Assembly (NCBI RefSeq): GCF_000281045.1
Contig: NW_008246075.1
Span: forward strand, 103,111 to 158,517
From: Saprolegnia diclina VS20
Taxonomy: Eukaryota; Oomycota; Saprolegniomycetes; Saprolegniales; Saprolegniaceae
DNA: 55,407 nt
Direction of reading: 5' to 3'
Position 1 is the stretch's first letter. Each line of letters opens with the position of its first letter. Of the stretch, positions 44,001-55,257 are shown piece after piece. A program made the translations under genes and the position numbers. Below the pieces are notes generated by a model, which was not told the origin of the DNA, did no database searches, and saw nothing but the letters and a program-made list of their open reading frames with translations.

Positions 44001-45152
44001 ATGGCATCTCGAGCACACCGCGCTGACGAACCCGTGGACGAAGCCGCCAGTGAGCAAGGAGGCGCCCTTCGGCCGATGGCGGCCTACCTCTTACAGGGAC
44101 CCTACGACCACCTTCCGAAAGATAAGATGCTCCCTTTGCACATGGCGCTCGAAATGCGCAAGACGGCGTCGCCAAGTCTCGTGTCTGGCCGCGTCGAGGC
44201 GCTGCCCGAGTCTGTTCAGGCTCTGCAGGCCTCCATGGACGATGAACCGCCTCTGGATGGGGCTGCTTCAGTGGCAGCCGTGTCTATTGACGGACTCATG
44301 GCGTCAATTCCGCGCGTCGAGGCCTTCTTGCCTCATGCAGCTGACCTCGGGCTCGTGAACCGCGATCCGACCGACCGGCGGTACGTCATGGTGGCCTCCT
44401 TTGACGACGTACGTGCGCGCGCTGGATATATTTTGTGATTCATCGCGAGAGTAGGCAAAAGTCAAGGTGCGGCAATTGGCCAAGGTGTGCGGCTTCCAGG
44501 TTGGCATTGACAAGTCGAAGAAGGGAGGGCGGCGCCGGCTCTGGATTTGCACGAGCAAGGCTGGGTGCCCGTTCCTAGTGAGCGTGAATCAAAGTAACTT
44601 TGGCATCCGCGTCAAGTGCGCGCTGGAACACAACCATGCGATGCACGTGCACGAGAAGAAAGACACGCGGCTGACAACGTACTCGACCGACGAGGTGCGC
44701 GGGCTCATCTACTATATCGTTGTGTGCTCATCTACGTGACACACGTAGCTGCAAGCGATATTCGCCAACTCGGAACTCTGCAAGCAGTCGCCCGATGTGT
44801 CCAAAATCACGGGTCGTGAGATCATCGAGACGTTGTATACCGAGACAGGATATATGATCAACGCCAATCGCGCGAGCATGATTAAGCACGGGATCATCAA
44901 GGACATGCAGTACGAACTCGAGCGATCGTTCCAGACGCTACAGCACCACCTCAAGCGAATGGGTGAAGACCCCGATGCGTATTTATCTGGCGCACGCCTA
45001 GCGCCCAAGCCGTGCGACCGACGAGGATATACCGATGATCTCACACGAGTATTGCTTGTAGGAAGCCTGGACGTCCAAAGAAACAGCAGAAAGTTGCACC
45101 GATGACGTCTGTGGCACCGGTGGTTTCACAGCCACCGACGACCCATAGCTGA
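44001..45152 (+). CDS. FAR1-like (WRKY/GCM1-fold) zinc-finger protein with C-terminal AT-hook
   Basis: Four exons (44001-44408, 44455-44694, 44749-45011, 45062-45152) encode 333 residues. The N-terminal about 135 residues are not recognised. Exon 2 encodes a compact module: FDDAKVKVRQLAKVCGFQV, then KKGGRRRLWICTSKAGCPFLVSV and a C-x4-HNH ending (CALEHNHAM). This C...C...C...H-x-H layout is that of FAR1 DNA-binding domains, which derive from Mutator-like transposases. A helical region follows (LQAIFANSELCKQ..., SFQTLQHHLKRMGEDP). After the last intron comes KPGRPKKQQKVAP, a canonical AT-hook core (GRP flanked by basic residues). No transposase DDE catalytic region is present, so this looks like a domesticated, DNA-binding-only derivative. 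It is divergent to SNF5 with a 94-bp gap. Confidence 0.75.
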
Positions 45153-45457
45153 TAGTGTGTTGTTGTCCTTTAAGCACTGCTGATTTGTCCGTTGTCCTCA
45201 GCGTTATTCGATACCATTTCGAGAGGTGGTCACGAATGGCGTGACTGCTTCTGCTGCCAACAATGGGCGTATTCAAATGTTATCGACTCGCTCGCGAGTT
45301 GACGCGAGTTCTCACACGGATCGACTGAGTCGTTCGCCTCGCTTTGCGCGGTGCCAACCGATCATTCGTGGAAAGTGAATTTTAATCGTATGGTTCGGAT
45401 AGCACATTTCTTCCGGATAAGCGAGTAGCAGAGACGCCAAGAGCAGCTTCAGTTTTC
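45153..45457. other. Intergenic spacer upstream of DTD
   Basis: About 305 bp with no gene. It contains a GACGCGAGTT stretch and short AT runs just before the DTD start; nothing further can be supported. Confidence 0.4.
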
Positions 45458-46061
45458 ATGAAGCTTGTGATCCAGCGTGTGACCAGCGGCGGCGTCAAGG
45501 TCGACGGGCAGACCGTGGGCAGCATCTCCAAGGGCGTCGTCTGCCTCGTTGGCATTGGTCGCGACGACACGGAAGACGACGCGGAATGGTGCTGTCGGCG
45601 CATCTTGGTACAAAACACCGCCATGCATGCCGCTCACGCCGGCGGTGCATAGAACGCTCGCCTTTGGCCCAACGACGACGGAAAGGCGTGGATGACATCC
45701 GTGCTCCAAAATAACTTTCAGGTGCTCATGGTCAGTCAGTTTACGTTGCATGGCTACATGAACGGCAACAAGCCTGACTTTCATCTCTCCAGTCCGTACC
45801 TACACGCGATCCGCGACGTAGCAGCTAATCAACTACTGTCTAGTGGCACCGGAACCAGCAAAAGTGCTCTTTGACAACCTTGTCACGCGTGTTCGGAAAG
45901 CTCACACGGCGCCCGATCAGGTGCAAGAAGGCGTGTTTGGAGCTTACATGGAAGTGTCCCTCGTACGACCATCACCCCCTCGCGCCCATTTCAATGACGA
46001 ATACATGTAGGTCGGGGACGGACCAGTGACGATGAATTTGGATTCCAAGGTGCGCAAGTAA
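45458..46061 (+). CDS. DTD1: D-aminoacyl-tRNA deacylase (DTD)
   Basis: Four exons (45458-45607, 45653-45791, 45844-45962, 46011-46061) encode 152 residues, the usual family length. It begins MKLVIQRVTSGGVKVDGQTV, the conserved DTD start, with KGVVCLVGIGRDDTEDDAEW. The catalytic-pocket motif reads VSQFTLHG (canonical S-Q-F-T-L), and the second signature is NGNKPDFHLSMAPEPAKVLFDNL (N-x-P-D-F). The C-terminus has VFGAYMEVSLVGDGPVTM. DTD removes D-amino acids and glycine mischarged onto tRNA, as translation proofreading. The second intron splits the ATG of SMAPEP; the join is required to restore the motif. It converges on the calpain-like gene, with stops 71 bp apart. Confidence 0.93.
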
Positions 46062-46132
46062 GATCGTGCAGTGTGCTACATGCCGCATTCTGTAAAAGCG
46101 TAAATGAAACTTTGTATTGCAAATCTCGCAGA

Positions 46133-48136
46133 CTACTCGATCTGAAGAAGCGCCACGTCCTGCGCCGGGCACGATAGATGAAGGCTCAGTATGCATTGCG
46201 CCGATGTCTGAAAGATAGCGTGACTGCAATCGGTCGCGCCAACGCCAAAGCTCTCGTAGCATTCGCTGAGCCCCTGGTACGTGAGTCCACGAGCGTCGGA
46301 CTCGAACTCGTTGACAATTGATGTAAACGAAGCTTCGCTCAAGGTAAGACCGTCTTCGTAGACCTAAGCAAGGTGCTCGATCAGCAAACATAGGAGGGAG
46401 GGGTGCAGGTCGGACTTGAAGGAAACGCCGCAAATCGTCGATACCGAGGCGGTCATCCATGTCTGTGTCCAGGACGCGGAAAAAGTGCCGTAGCGCCGCC
46501 TCACCTTCGAGCTTGTTTTCTGTGTCTCGTGGTGTTTCTTTCCAACGGCTCCAAGGCTTGACGGCAATGAGGTACTCGCCAGGAGCAAACTGCACAATCA
46601 TCTATCGCATACAGCTTCGTAACTCGACCATCAATGAGTGTTACGTGGGTACACTGCAGCTTGAGTGATCCAGAGTAGCTGACGCCGATGCAACTTCGTG
46701 AATTCGGCAATTGTCTTGGACCTCCAAGACTGCGATTCCGATGTTGTCCGCAGGAGCCTCCAAACATTGAAGGGCGATAAAGGCTACAACCGGCACGACA
46801 ACGCTCAGCGCGAACACCGCTTCCGAAGCTGCGGGGGCTGACTTGCTCGGGATGTAGAAGCGACGCCGTTGCACGGTACGACTTTCTGAAACATGTGGGA
46901 TATACCACAGCGTCGGGGTTTGTCCGGCAAACTCATCGTAGTGCACGCTACGAAAACTCAATATTGGTGCGGTGATAACAAGTTGGATCCAATTTTGCAC
47001 CTTAGCGTGGCACCATTCCGCAGGCCTTCGGGAAACACCGAATCAAGACGACGCGAGGCGTCCCGCAGTGTAACTCTCGACGCTTGGTCGTCCGCAGAGG
47101 ACAACTCAACTGACACGATCGCTGCATCCACGGAAGCAACACTCACGCACACGAGATGATGTTTTGACATCGCAGCTTGCACGCGCCGCAACATTTCAAG
47201 CGTTGTCGTGTTGCAAAGGACCTCTTGCGAGAAAGCGAGCCTATTGACAGTGTGAGCTGAGAACTCCGTCCGTAGGAAAGGCTACCGGGGGTGGCCGCAG
47301 ACGGCCTCCAGTATCGATGACGAGGACGCAGTCTGCAAAGCGCCAAAACCGGAAAACAACTTGGCCAAAGCTTTTTGCAGCACGAGTGGCCACAAAGCGT
47401 CATGGGTGCACTTGATAATGGCCGGGCCGCCGCCCGGTACGCAAGGAACGAAACCGTCGACGTCGACAAGAACGGGCTCGCCGCGGCGATAGAGCTGCAC
47501 GGAGAAGCGATCGTCACCATCTCGCGAGCTCATGGCTCTCTCGAGAAAGATTTGGCGCTCGCTCAAGATGGTCAGGGCCGATACCAGCCCCGTTGATGTG
47601 AGTGGAGCTTCCGGTGATAAGCCTAGTACGGTGCTGGCTCGGTCGATAAATGGGGTCAGTGGGTCGTAGAGCTGTGAAACGTGCTTCCAAGTGAACGCTT
47701 GTGCACCATATCCCAAGCTTGCTTCGGACGGCATGAACGTCGCATCGACATACGGCAGGCCTTGACGTTGAGTTGCATCGACGGACGAAGCCGCGTACAC
47801 ATCCAACAGAAGTGTGGCTAGCGCCTTGTCTTCTTGCTCCTTGACAGCATGCATGTTGCTGTTGGCTTCACGCTTGTTGACCGAATGACGCAGCTTGATC
47901 GCGCAGCGGGCTTGCTCGTCGAGGCGGCGCACGACAACGCGCACACGGTCGTACGGCCCCAGCTCCACCTGCAGCTCGAGGCAGGGCGATCGATATAGGG
48001 CAATGTTGCTCGAGCCCTCAAAGTCAAGTGTGACGCAGAAATGGTTTGCTGTAGCGTTGTCGACGATGTACGAGAGACTCCATGGTCCTGATGACCATCG
48101 CGGACGGCACGTCACGCCCTCCTCCAGTGTCAACAT
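46133..48136 (-). CDS. Calpain-like protein with degenerate (probably inactive) protease core and EF-hand
   Basis: Five exons (48136-47286, 47240-47001, 46947-46653, 46601-46416, 46363-46133) encode 600 residues. Residues about 10-85 form a beta-sandwich resembling calpain C2L/domain III (RWSSGPWSLSYIVDN). A calpain protease-core segment follows: YVDATFMPSEASLGY, FTWKHVSQLYD, then FSVQLYRRGEPVLVDVDGFVP, HDALWPLVLQKALAKLFSGFGAL. Where active calpains have QG-x-LGDCW, this protein has APLTSTGLVSAL, with Thr182 at the Cys position. The GHAYS His motif and the NPWG Asn motif are absent. A second C2L-like region with VQFAPGEYLIAVKPW follows, then an EF-hand-like loop (DTDMDDRLGIDDL). It is therefore probably a pseudoprotease with Ca2+ or membrane-binding modules. 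Start 48136 is the best ATG; upstream minus-strand frames toward 48547 overlap the divergent gene. Confidence 0.7.
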
Positions 48137-48468
48137 TCGAATTTAGCGATCCGGCACGTGATTGGTTGAAAGAGGCAGTGTTTGATTGGCAGGACCTCAA
48201 GTGTAACCCGACAGGCAACCCATGAGCGCCGCTTGCGATGGAAAGCACAACGCAAACTTCTCGACATTTCTAACACTCGAGCTACGTACTCGCCAAAATG
48301 ACAGTATCGGATCCCAGACCGCGACGCCGCGATGGATGAAAGTACAACGAGTGCCTTGGCGACATTCGTGTGTGAGCTCTGAAACTGATGGCACCTTTTT
48401 CCAGTCGTAACCACCAAGAAACCAAGGTCCAGAACGCCTGAGCAAGTGGCTTTTGACTCTAATCAAGG
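48137..48468. promoter_or_regulatory. Divergent promoter with a G-box and two CCAAT boxes
   Basis: This lies between the calpain-like ATG (48136, minus) and the membrane-protein ATG (48469, plus). It carries CACGTG at 48155-48160 directly abutting an inverted CCAAT (ATTGG, 48161-48165), and a second ATTGG at 48185-48189. In minus orientation these lie 20-55 bp upstream of the calpain-like start, which supports that start. Confidence 0.4.
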
Positions 48469-50770
48469 ATGCTTGCGGGACCCAAGGCAGAAGCCTCACC
48501 CCACTCGATGCTTGCCGAAGCGAGCAAAGTACTCTCAACTGCCCCATTGCATCGTCGCAGCTTTGTCGTTCTGGCTCTGCTCGTGTACCTGACCATTACA
48601 TTTGCGCAGCTCGTGAGCGAATGCTTTCGACGCATGGGCTCGCTCTTGTCCTTTGCGCAGCCAAAAGAGCTCGCGATCCTCTCGATCGTGCTGCAATCGC
48701 TCTCATCGCTCAACGTCTCGAGCGCCAACCTCAACGGCAACACACTAACGCCCGATGGGTCGCTCAACGTGAACTTTGGTTTGACTCTTGGACCTGACGT
48801 CGGTGGCGAGATCGGATTCTTTCCTCTCTATATTGAAGCGCTCGGTCAGAATGCTTACTCTGTTTTCTGGGGGACGACAGCAACACTCTGGAGCAGGCTT
48901 CCTGATGTTGCCTCTGCACTCGGCGGCGTCAATTTTGGCGGCGACTGGTGGGATGTACAGGCGGCTACGGTTGCTAGCACGTCGTACATATCGTTCACGG
49001 GAGTTCCGGCCAACATGACGCTTCTCACAGCATCGTACAGCGACCTCGTTGCACTGCTACGTTTGAATGCATCGGGCCTCCTCTCGGAAGACAACGTTCG
49101 CGCGCTCCTCCCAAAATCTGCCGTCCCAAAGGTTTGTTATCTCCAAGCTCCTTCGGTGTGTTTGAAAGCTCAATGCGATTTTCGTATAGGTGGCTGAAGC
49201 GGGTAAAATCGTATTCAAGTCGTACTCGACCGATCCCCAGCTCCTCACATACTTCAATTTGGTGTTTCCGGACGCGTCCTGGTTGTCTGGTCTCGGCGCG
49301 AGTGACATTGCAGTGTCATCTTCCCAAACAAAATGCCAGCTACGCCAGTTTCCGTCGCTCAAAAAGCTGCGCAGCCCAGCTGCGTTCAACCGATTTGCAG
49401 ACCAAGGTTGCTGGGTAAACGCTTCGATTCTGCCAAGCGCGCCGTACGCCTCTTACGTCGTAAATGCAACCGACATGGGAGAATGGGTCGTTGAGTGCGT
49501 AACTCCGGAAGTGACTGCAATGTGCTCCAATATGCGCTGGCACGCCCGAATGTACGACCGCGTGGCCTCGACAATGTACTTCACTAAAATCGCGCTCTCG
49601 GGTCCGAGGCATCTCGTGATATCACAGAGTCTCTTGCTACGCCTTGTCGCTGGTAACACCTCAGAGTCATCGATTGGTGTTCTCTCAGCGAACGTGTTGA
49701 GCAGTCCACTCGTCGGAGACGGCACATACTCACCAGGGCCTCTCGCCGTGTATCTTGTTGATACTGACACTCTAAAGACGAGCGTGCGTTGGCCGTATCT
49801 CGCCCTATGGGTACTGTGCCTCCTAGTGTGCCGCTCAACATATACAGGAATCTGCACACTCTTGCATTTTCTGCTCGAGTCGCCACTTGCCATTTTTCTT
49901 GATTGTATCTACGCGCTTGCTCTCTTTTGCAACGGGCCGCGCTTAGTCTCAATGCTGCTGACGCTGCAAGGTCTTTCGGTGCAAAGCTATCTCCGAGCGT
50001 GGATACTCGCTCTCATGACGATGCGACCGTTTACGACATTGTATTTGATTGCTGCTAAGCAAATCGCGCTTCTCTTGATCGATCGACAGCTCGTGCTCCA
50101 GCACATGACCATCGTCGAGTGCTCAGTTCTGATGCTGCTCGGCGTTATTCTCATCCAATGTAGTGCGCCGTCCGTCGTTGACGTCGGCATGCACGCTGGC
50201 ACGACGCTCGATCAAGTTATTTCATTCGTTTACACGACGCAAGTTGCGTTCTGCGGCATCGCGATCGCATTTTTGCTTTTCTTGTGTCTCGCTGCGACAT
50301 TCCTGATCCACAAATCACGACGCAGTACTGTTGCGCCTGGTTCCACACATCGGGCGCGGGACCTCACGTCGTACGATATCTACCTCGCTGACAAGTGGCT
50401 TTCATTTGGCGTGACGTTGCTCCGACGCTGCAGTGTACGCAAGATGCCGTGCGTCATGATTGATGGGGCGTCGCTATGGCTGGAGGCTTTTTGCAACTGG
50501 AATGTGAACCTCTTGACAAACTACGCGCCGTGCTTATCACTCGGATGTGTCCTCTACATGGACAGAACAGGACGCCTTTTCGTGTCCGACTGGCGCTACC
50601 ACGTCGAGACGACACTTGTCGGGGACGTTCTGATTGGCGGCACGGCCGACCACGTGCGCTCAGTACCCGTTGCACCCAACGTCCTTTTTCAGCGGTCGAG
50701 CGACCCTTCGCTGCAGAAAGCCTTTGATAACGCCAAGCACCATGGTATCCCTCATCGAGCGCAAGGTTAG
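48469..50770 (+). CDS. Predicted multi-pass membrane protein with large extracytosolic domain
   Basis: Two exons (48469-49131, 49190-50770) encode 747 residues. One TM helix (about 30-50, FVVLALLVYLTITFAQL) precedes a roughly 370-residue extracytosolic region rich in Asn-X-Ser/Thr sequons (NVSS, NMTL, NASG, NATD, NTSE) and paired cysteines. Then come about five TM helices (WPYLALWVLCLLVC, LAIFLDCIYALALF, AWILALMTM, IVECSVLMLLGVILI, VAFCGIAIAFLLFLCL) and a cytosolic tail of about 120 residues. I do not recognise a family; large families of such N-glycosylated TM proteins are known in Saprolegniales genomes, but membership is only an impression. An in-frame Met14 could be the true start. Confidence 0.75.
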
Positions 50771-50821
50771 TGCTTCCACCACCAAGTTAAACACGTTGAA
50801 GTAAATTGTCAGCTGTACAAG

Positions 50822-53266
50822 TTACTCGTGGAAGCAGTCACTTGGGGTGGTAGTGGAAACCGGAGGCACGAGTGCATTGGCCGTGGAGACTGCAAACAAG
50901 ATACGAGCGGTAGCTTCTGGCCACGGTCGTTTTGCCTTCCATGGTCCAAGCTCGTGTACATGAGCATTTGCGAGAGGCGACAAAGCTGTTACGAAGCGGG
51001 CATCATCCACCGAGAGCGGATACCGGCCGATCACAGCAACATACTTGCCTCCGGGCAAGAACATCTTGATATACGGATCACGGCTGCTGATTGCAAGGCC
51101 TGCGTCGCGGTCCACGACGGGTGCGTCGTCCACGGCCAGAATCAAAAATCTCTTGTCAAGCAGCTGTAAGTTGTTGGCAGTCGTGTCTTGAAAGATGTAC
51201 AGAACCGTGTCGACGTATGCCGGATCACATTGGCCGTCATGAAGAAGGCTTCCGTTGTCCCACTCGAAGTACGACACCACGTCGATGCTCAAAAGCGTTC
51301 CACGCAACAACTCAAATGGTACGTGGATGGTTGTCGCTATCGAACCATTGTCGACCGTTGCCACAGTACCGTAGACGGCGCTATTGATGTACAGCGGTGA
51401 AGTGCGGTGATACGAACACATTGTGAGTGGCGCTGGTGCTGAATGCGGCACGGCGTTACAGCTGCTGCCGATGCTCGTGTTGGGACCTGAGACTTGGTTG
51501 AGAGAGTCATTGCCGCCCGTGATGGCGATATCGAGAGCGTAGTTTCCCACGTCTGCATGTGGTGCACCGCAGTGCAGCAATGTCCCGCCCGAGTATACAG
51601 GTGGTGTCGCAGTCGATGAAAACGCGCCAGTTGCTGCAGAGAGTGCATCGAGGGATGTCATCGACGATGTTCCAACGACCACGGCGTAGGTTCCGGTGCT
51701 GACGGCAAAGTTGAGATACGGATCGTACGACGTCAAGTCGAAGCCGTCTGGCGTAGCAATGTACTGGTTGTCGTTGGACGCAATGATGGAGAGGTCCCCG
51801 CCGCCATCTTGGGCGATGAGATACACAACGGCGTCGAAGTATGACGCATCGCAAAGACCCAGAACGTCGCGCAGCGCATACGGTGGTGATAAATCTTGCT
51901 GATACGAAGTCACGCGCAACTCCAGCACTTGATTTGAAGCTTCGATTTGCAGTGCATAGACGTCCATTGTCACGCCAAGCGCTCGGTAAAACAAGCTCCC
52001 GAACAGCGTCGCAACTGAGATTGGATCGTTCGCTTGCGGTGACGTCGATGCTACTGCGCACGCTGGAAGCTTCTCTTGCTGTACCAAGTCGGCAACAATA
52101 AGTGGAGCAGGGATTCCGCCGTTGATGCTGCTGCTACATGTACCTAACCGAAAGCGTCGTGAGATACCACAGTACTAGTATAACGCAAGATGCGTACCAC
52201 CACACGCGTGCATGCCGACGACCACATTGCTGTAAGCAATGATTGGAGACCCCGATGACCCTGGCGCAGTTGGAACCATGTACCCCAAGAGGTTGTTCAT
52301 GCCGCAATTGGCATACGAGCTTGTGAGTACTTGACCGTTGCCCGTCGACGGCGTCTTGATCCCGACAAGCATGCCTTGGCCAAACGGGTGCTGTGGTATG
52401 TAAATTGGCGGGCCACCAACGCTAGTAAAGTTTTGAAGCCTGAGGTAGTTGCCTTTGGCGATCGAGACGTTGAGTTGAACAAGCGCATAGTCGAGGCTCT
52501 GCGACGATGCGACGAGTTCGCCACCGTACACAATACTCGTACCAGGGCACGCTCCGGCTGTACTGCAAACGTTCTTATCGCACACGGGGCTGTAAGCGTG
52601 GAAGTCAAACGTCGTCATGGTCGCTTGGGCTTGACTGGAAATGCAATGATAGTTGGTGAGCACGTGATTCTGGCACCCGACGAGCCAGCCTGTGCACCAC
52701 TTCACGCCTGCGGCATCGTTGACCAAAAGCCGCGCGACAGCCTGGGACCCCCGGAAAAACGGCTCTCTTGGTGAGTTTCTGCAAGGCGGTGGAAATGCCG
52801 TACTTGTTGGAGAGCAGTCTCCTTCTGGTGAGTCTGGAGTGCCAGAGTATCGGTAAGCATCGACGCTAATGCTCCACTGAGTTGACGTGTTGGACTCGCC
52901 CATTGAGTAGACTTCGAGACGCATGCGGTTGCTGAAGATTGGGACCGAAAAGAATGGCACCGTCGAGACGTCGACCATTGCGTACGAGTAAACTTGAGCA
53001 ACGGAGCCGTTCATGGCGCGCAGCACCACATAGTCGGAACTTGGAATGCTGAAAGCAGTGAATCGCAGCGAAAGAAACTCGGCCCCAGCGTCGTCCACGG
53101 ATGCATTGTAGACAAGAACTGGCGACGTAGTCCTTTGGTACATATAGGCACCGACGTCGACGCCAATGTCGATGGGCTTGGTTGCATTGTTGGCGTCATC
53201 AACGAACGCAGCGGTGGCTGTAGCTGTCGTGAATAGAACGAACACGGCGACAAGTGTTGCAAGCAT
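50822..53266 (-). CDS. Secreted trypsin-fold serine protease with tandem PPC/DVUA0089-like C-terminal domains
   Basis: Two exons (53266-52198, 52143-50822) with a 54-nt intron encode 796 residues. The N-terminus is a clear signal peptide (MLATLVAVFVLFTTATATAA). A beta-rich prodomain (about 25-150) precedes an S1/S1B-type protease: LTNYHC with His207, DYALVQL with Asp259, and APGSSGSPI with catalytic Ser338, ending in GMHACGGTCSSSINGG. The intron cuts this last motif, so the protease and the tail belong to one gene. The tail (about 380-796) contains two related beta-domains: one with LRVTSYQQD, FDAVVYLIAQDGGGDLSIIASND and DPYLNFAVSTGTYAVVVGT; a second with LLSIDVVSYFEW, VDTVLYIF, LAVDDAPVV and DPYIKMFLPGGKYVAVIG. 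These resemble bacterial pre-peptidase C-terminal/DVUA0089-type modules. It is likely extracellular, degrading proteins or binding surfaces. Confidence 0.85.
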
Positions 53267-53426
53267 GGTAAGCTCGACTCGCCCCTCGCCTGTGATGCTG
53301 CAGTGGTTTCAGGCGATGCGTTGCTGGAAGGACGTAACGAACGACCCAGAAACGCAACGCTCAAACATCAATATTGGCTCAGAGTTGTATTATACGTGAA
53401 AACGGGAAAAGTTGGACAAATCCAGC

Positions 53427-54464
53427 TCAAAGTTGTCCGAGTCCTAATGTCCATCTAGGCTTGTCAGAAGATTGATTGCCCACCTGAAGCAGTGGCGGAA
53501 TAAGTGGGCATGAGTTTGGCGGATCGATATCTGCTATCGAAATTTGTGTCTCCTTATCGATGCTCGGCTGCAAATATGTTGTTGTGTTGACGCCCTGGTC
53601 GTGGCGCTCAACAGCAATTTGCTCTAATTCAGGTTTTGAACATAGGTTGAGTGTCGCACTTACCAGTACCCGAGGCATCCCGAGTGGCAACCATTTTAGC
53701 TGGTAACTTCACTTCGCTGTACGCGCGTTGAACAACACGGACTCGCCCAGAGGCATCTATATATTCAAGAAATTTCTTCTGCACCCGATGAAGAAAATTT
53801 GCGTACCTGAAAGGACGCAAAGCTCGTGATTCCCAAGCAGGACGTCCGCCATTAAATATTGCGGTGAATGCGGCTCGGGTGTCGATGGTTTCAAGTCGAC
53901 TTGTACTTGTACGTCCCGGTGACTCACGTTTTCGGTGGTTTGCGTTCCTGTTGTTGCTAATGATGGACTTGCCAGGGAGGGCGCGACGTCTTCATCGCTT
54001 GTGCAATCGTCGTCTCGGGAAATATCGGATGAAATTTCGTAAGAGGAGCCTCTCGAGGGACAATACGACGTTCGCTCACTTGCACTGGCCAAATGAAGTC
54101 GAAAATGTGCTTCCCGCTCAACCCTCGCCGCCTGTGATATGCGAACGTGTTGCACAGTCGAAATTAATGGAGAACGGACGTACTTGAAAGTGAGCCAAAC
54201 TTGATTCATGGCATACTGTTTTCACCAGTGATTCCGGCACTGCCGCGGGTTCATGCGCTACCGGAAGTACTGCGCGTGCGCCCTGTTTGCTAGTGCACGC
54301 CATCAATTGCGCACTCGTCCGTTGCATACGCACCTGTGCATGACTGCTATGATGTGGTGAGCCAAGCTCTCTTCCGACAGCCATCCACGACCCGCGGCAT
54401 GGTCGAAACTGGCCAAGATCGATGACGCCAGTGCCCGAACTTCTTCGTCACCAGCGCACGCCAT
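53427..54464 (-). CDS. Predicted protein, unrecognised
   Basis: Five exons (54464-54334, 54289-54184, 54131-53807, 53756-53664, 53623-53427) join in frame to 283 residues. All four introns are 40-52 nt with GT...AG, matching local style. The N-terminal about 80 residues are helical (LASSILASFDHAAGRGWLSEESLAHHII). A Ser/Thr/Asp-rich linker follows (about 110-165). The C-terminal part contains HELCVLSDASGRVRVVQRAY. No signal peptide or TM helix is visible, and no family is recognised. The start ATG overlaps, on the opposite strand, a plus-strand ATG within a CATG. Confidence 0.55.
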
Positions 54465-54571
54465 GTCGACGTCTAAAGATCCACAGGCATCGGCACAATA
54501 CATACGTACTGTACGTACGTGCGACTTGAAATCGATGTACGGGTCCCGTACATTCGACGTTTCCGAGCGCC

Positions 54572-55257
54572 ATGCTGGAGCCTTGCTGGGTGAACGAAGA
54601 GGAGTTCGTGCTTGCACTGGTCCACACGGGGCTCCTATCCGAGGATACAGGCCCACTCGTCAAGAACGTTGATCTGCATGCGTGGCTCGAGCATCTCTGC
54701 GCCTCTGACGAGGACGTGAAGCGCATTATCGATTCCCTATCTGCACAGGGCTGGTTGCAACCTTCGTCCGTCTCAACACAGTCCGCCACCGAGGTGCAAA
54801 TCCGACGTTGACACGTAGTATGTCAGCTATTGTGTATAGGAGAGGTCGTACCTTATTCGTATGTCGCCTTCAGAAGCCTCAACTCGGCATGTGCACCACG
54901 GGCCGTCGCCCGACTCAGCGATAGCGCCCGAGGCAGGACAGCAACGTAGCTACGACTACATATTTTGGCTCATACGCTTGCAACCCATAGGTCAAAAAGA
55001 AGGCGTTTCGCACGTGCTTCCCCACGGTGTCGGTCAAGGCCGAGAAAATGTATCTCAAGCTCACGGACCCTCACGTTCTTGTGTATGCAACCTTGGGCCT
55101 GAACCTCGTAAACCGCGGCGATTGTTCGGTGCCTGCGTACTCGCGTGAGATGAAGATTATGGGGGTCGACGCTCAAACCAGGACAATTGTCGCAAATTTA
55201 CTCGCCAAAGCGTTTGCGGCCCATGACAAGGCGCAACTCCACCAGCGCTCGAGCTGA
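54572..55257 (+). CDS. Predicted protein, unrecognised, exon structure uncertain
   Basis: A first exon from ATG 54572 (CWVNEEEFVLALVHTGLLSE...) to about 54793 is helix-forming and protein-like. A last exon, about 54991-55257, starts VKKKAFRTCFPTVSVKAEKM and ends LAKAFAAHDKAQLHQRSS, also protein-like. Joining them across 54794-54990 keeps the frame, but this 197-nt gap is longer than local introns and probably contains a middle exon I could not place with a consistent phase. The family is not recognised. It lies head-to-head with the gene starting at 54464. Confidence 0.45.

Noticed and set aside
48197-48547. Upstream minus-strand extension of the calpain-like gene starting at 48547
   Set aside because: It overlaps the start of the divergent membrane-protein gene, and joining it to the 48136 frame needs an unsupported intron. 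The CCAAT/G-box cluster fits a start at 48136 better. It is not excluded.
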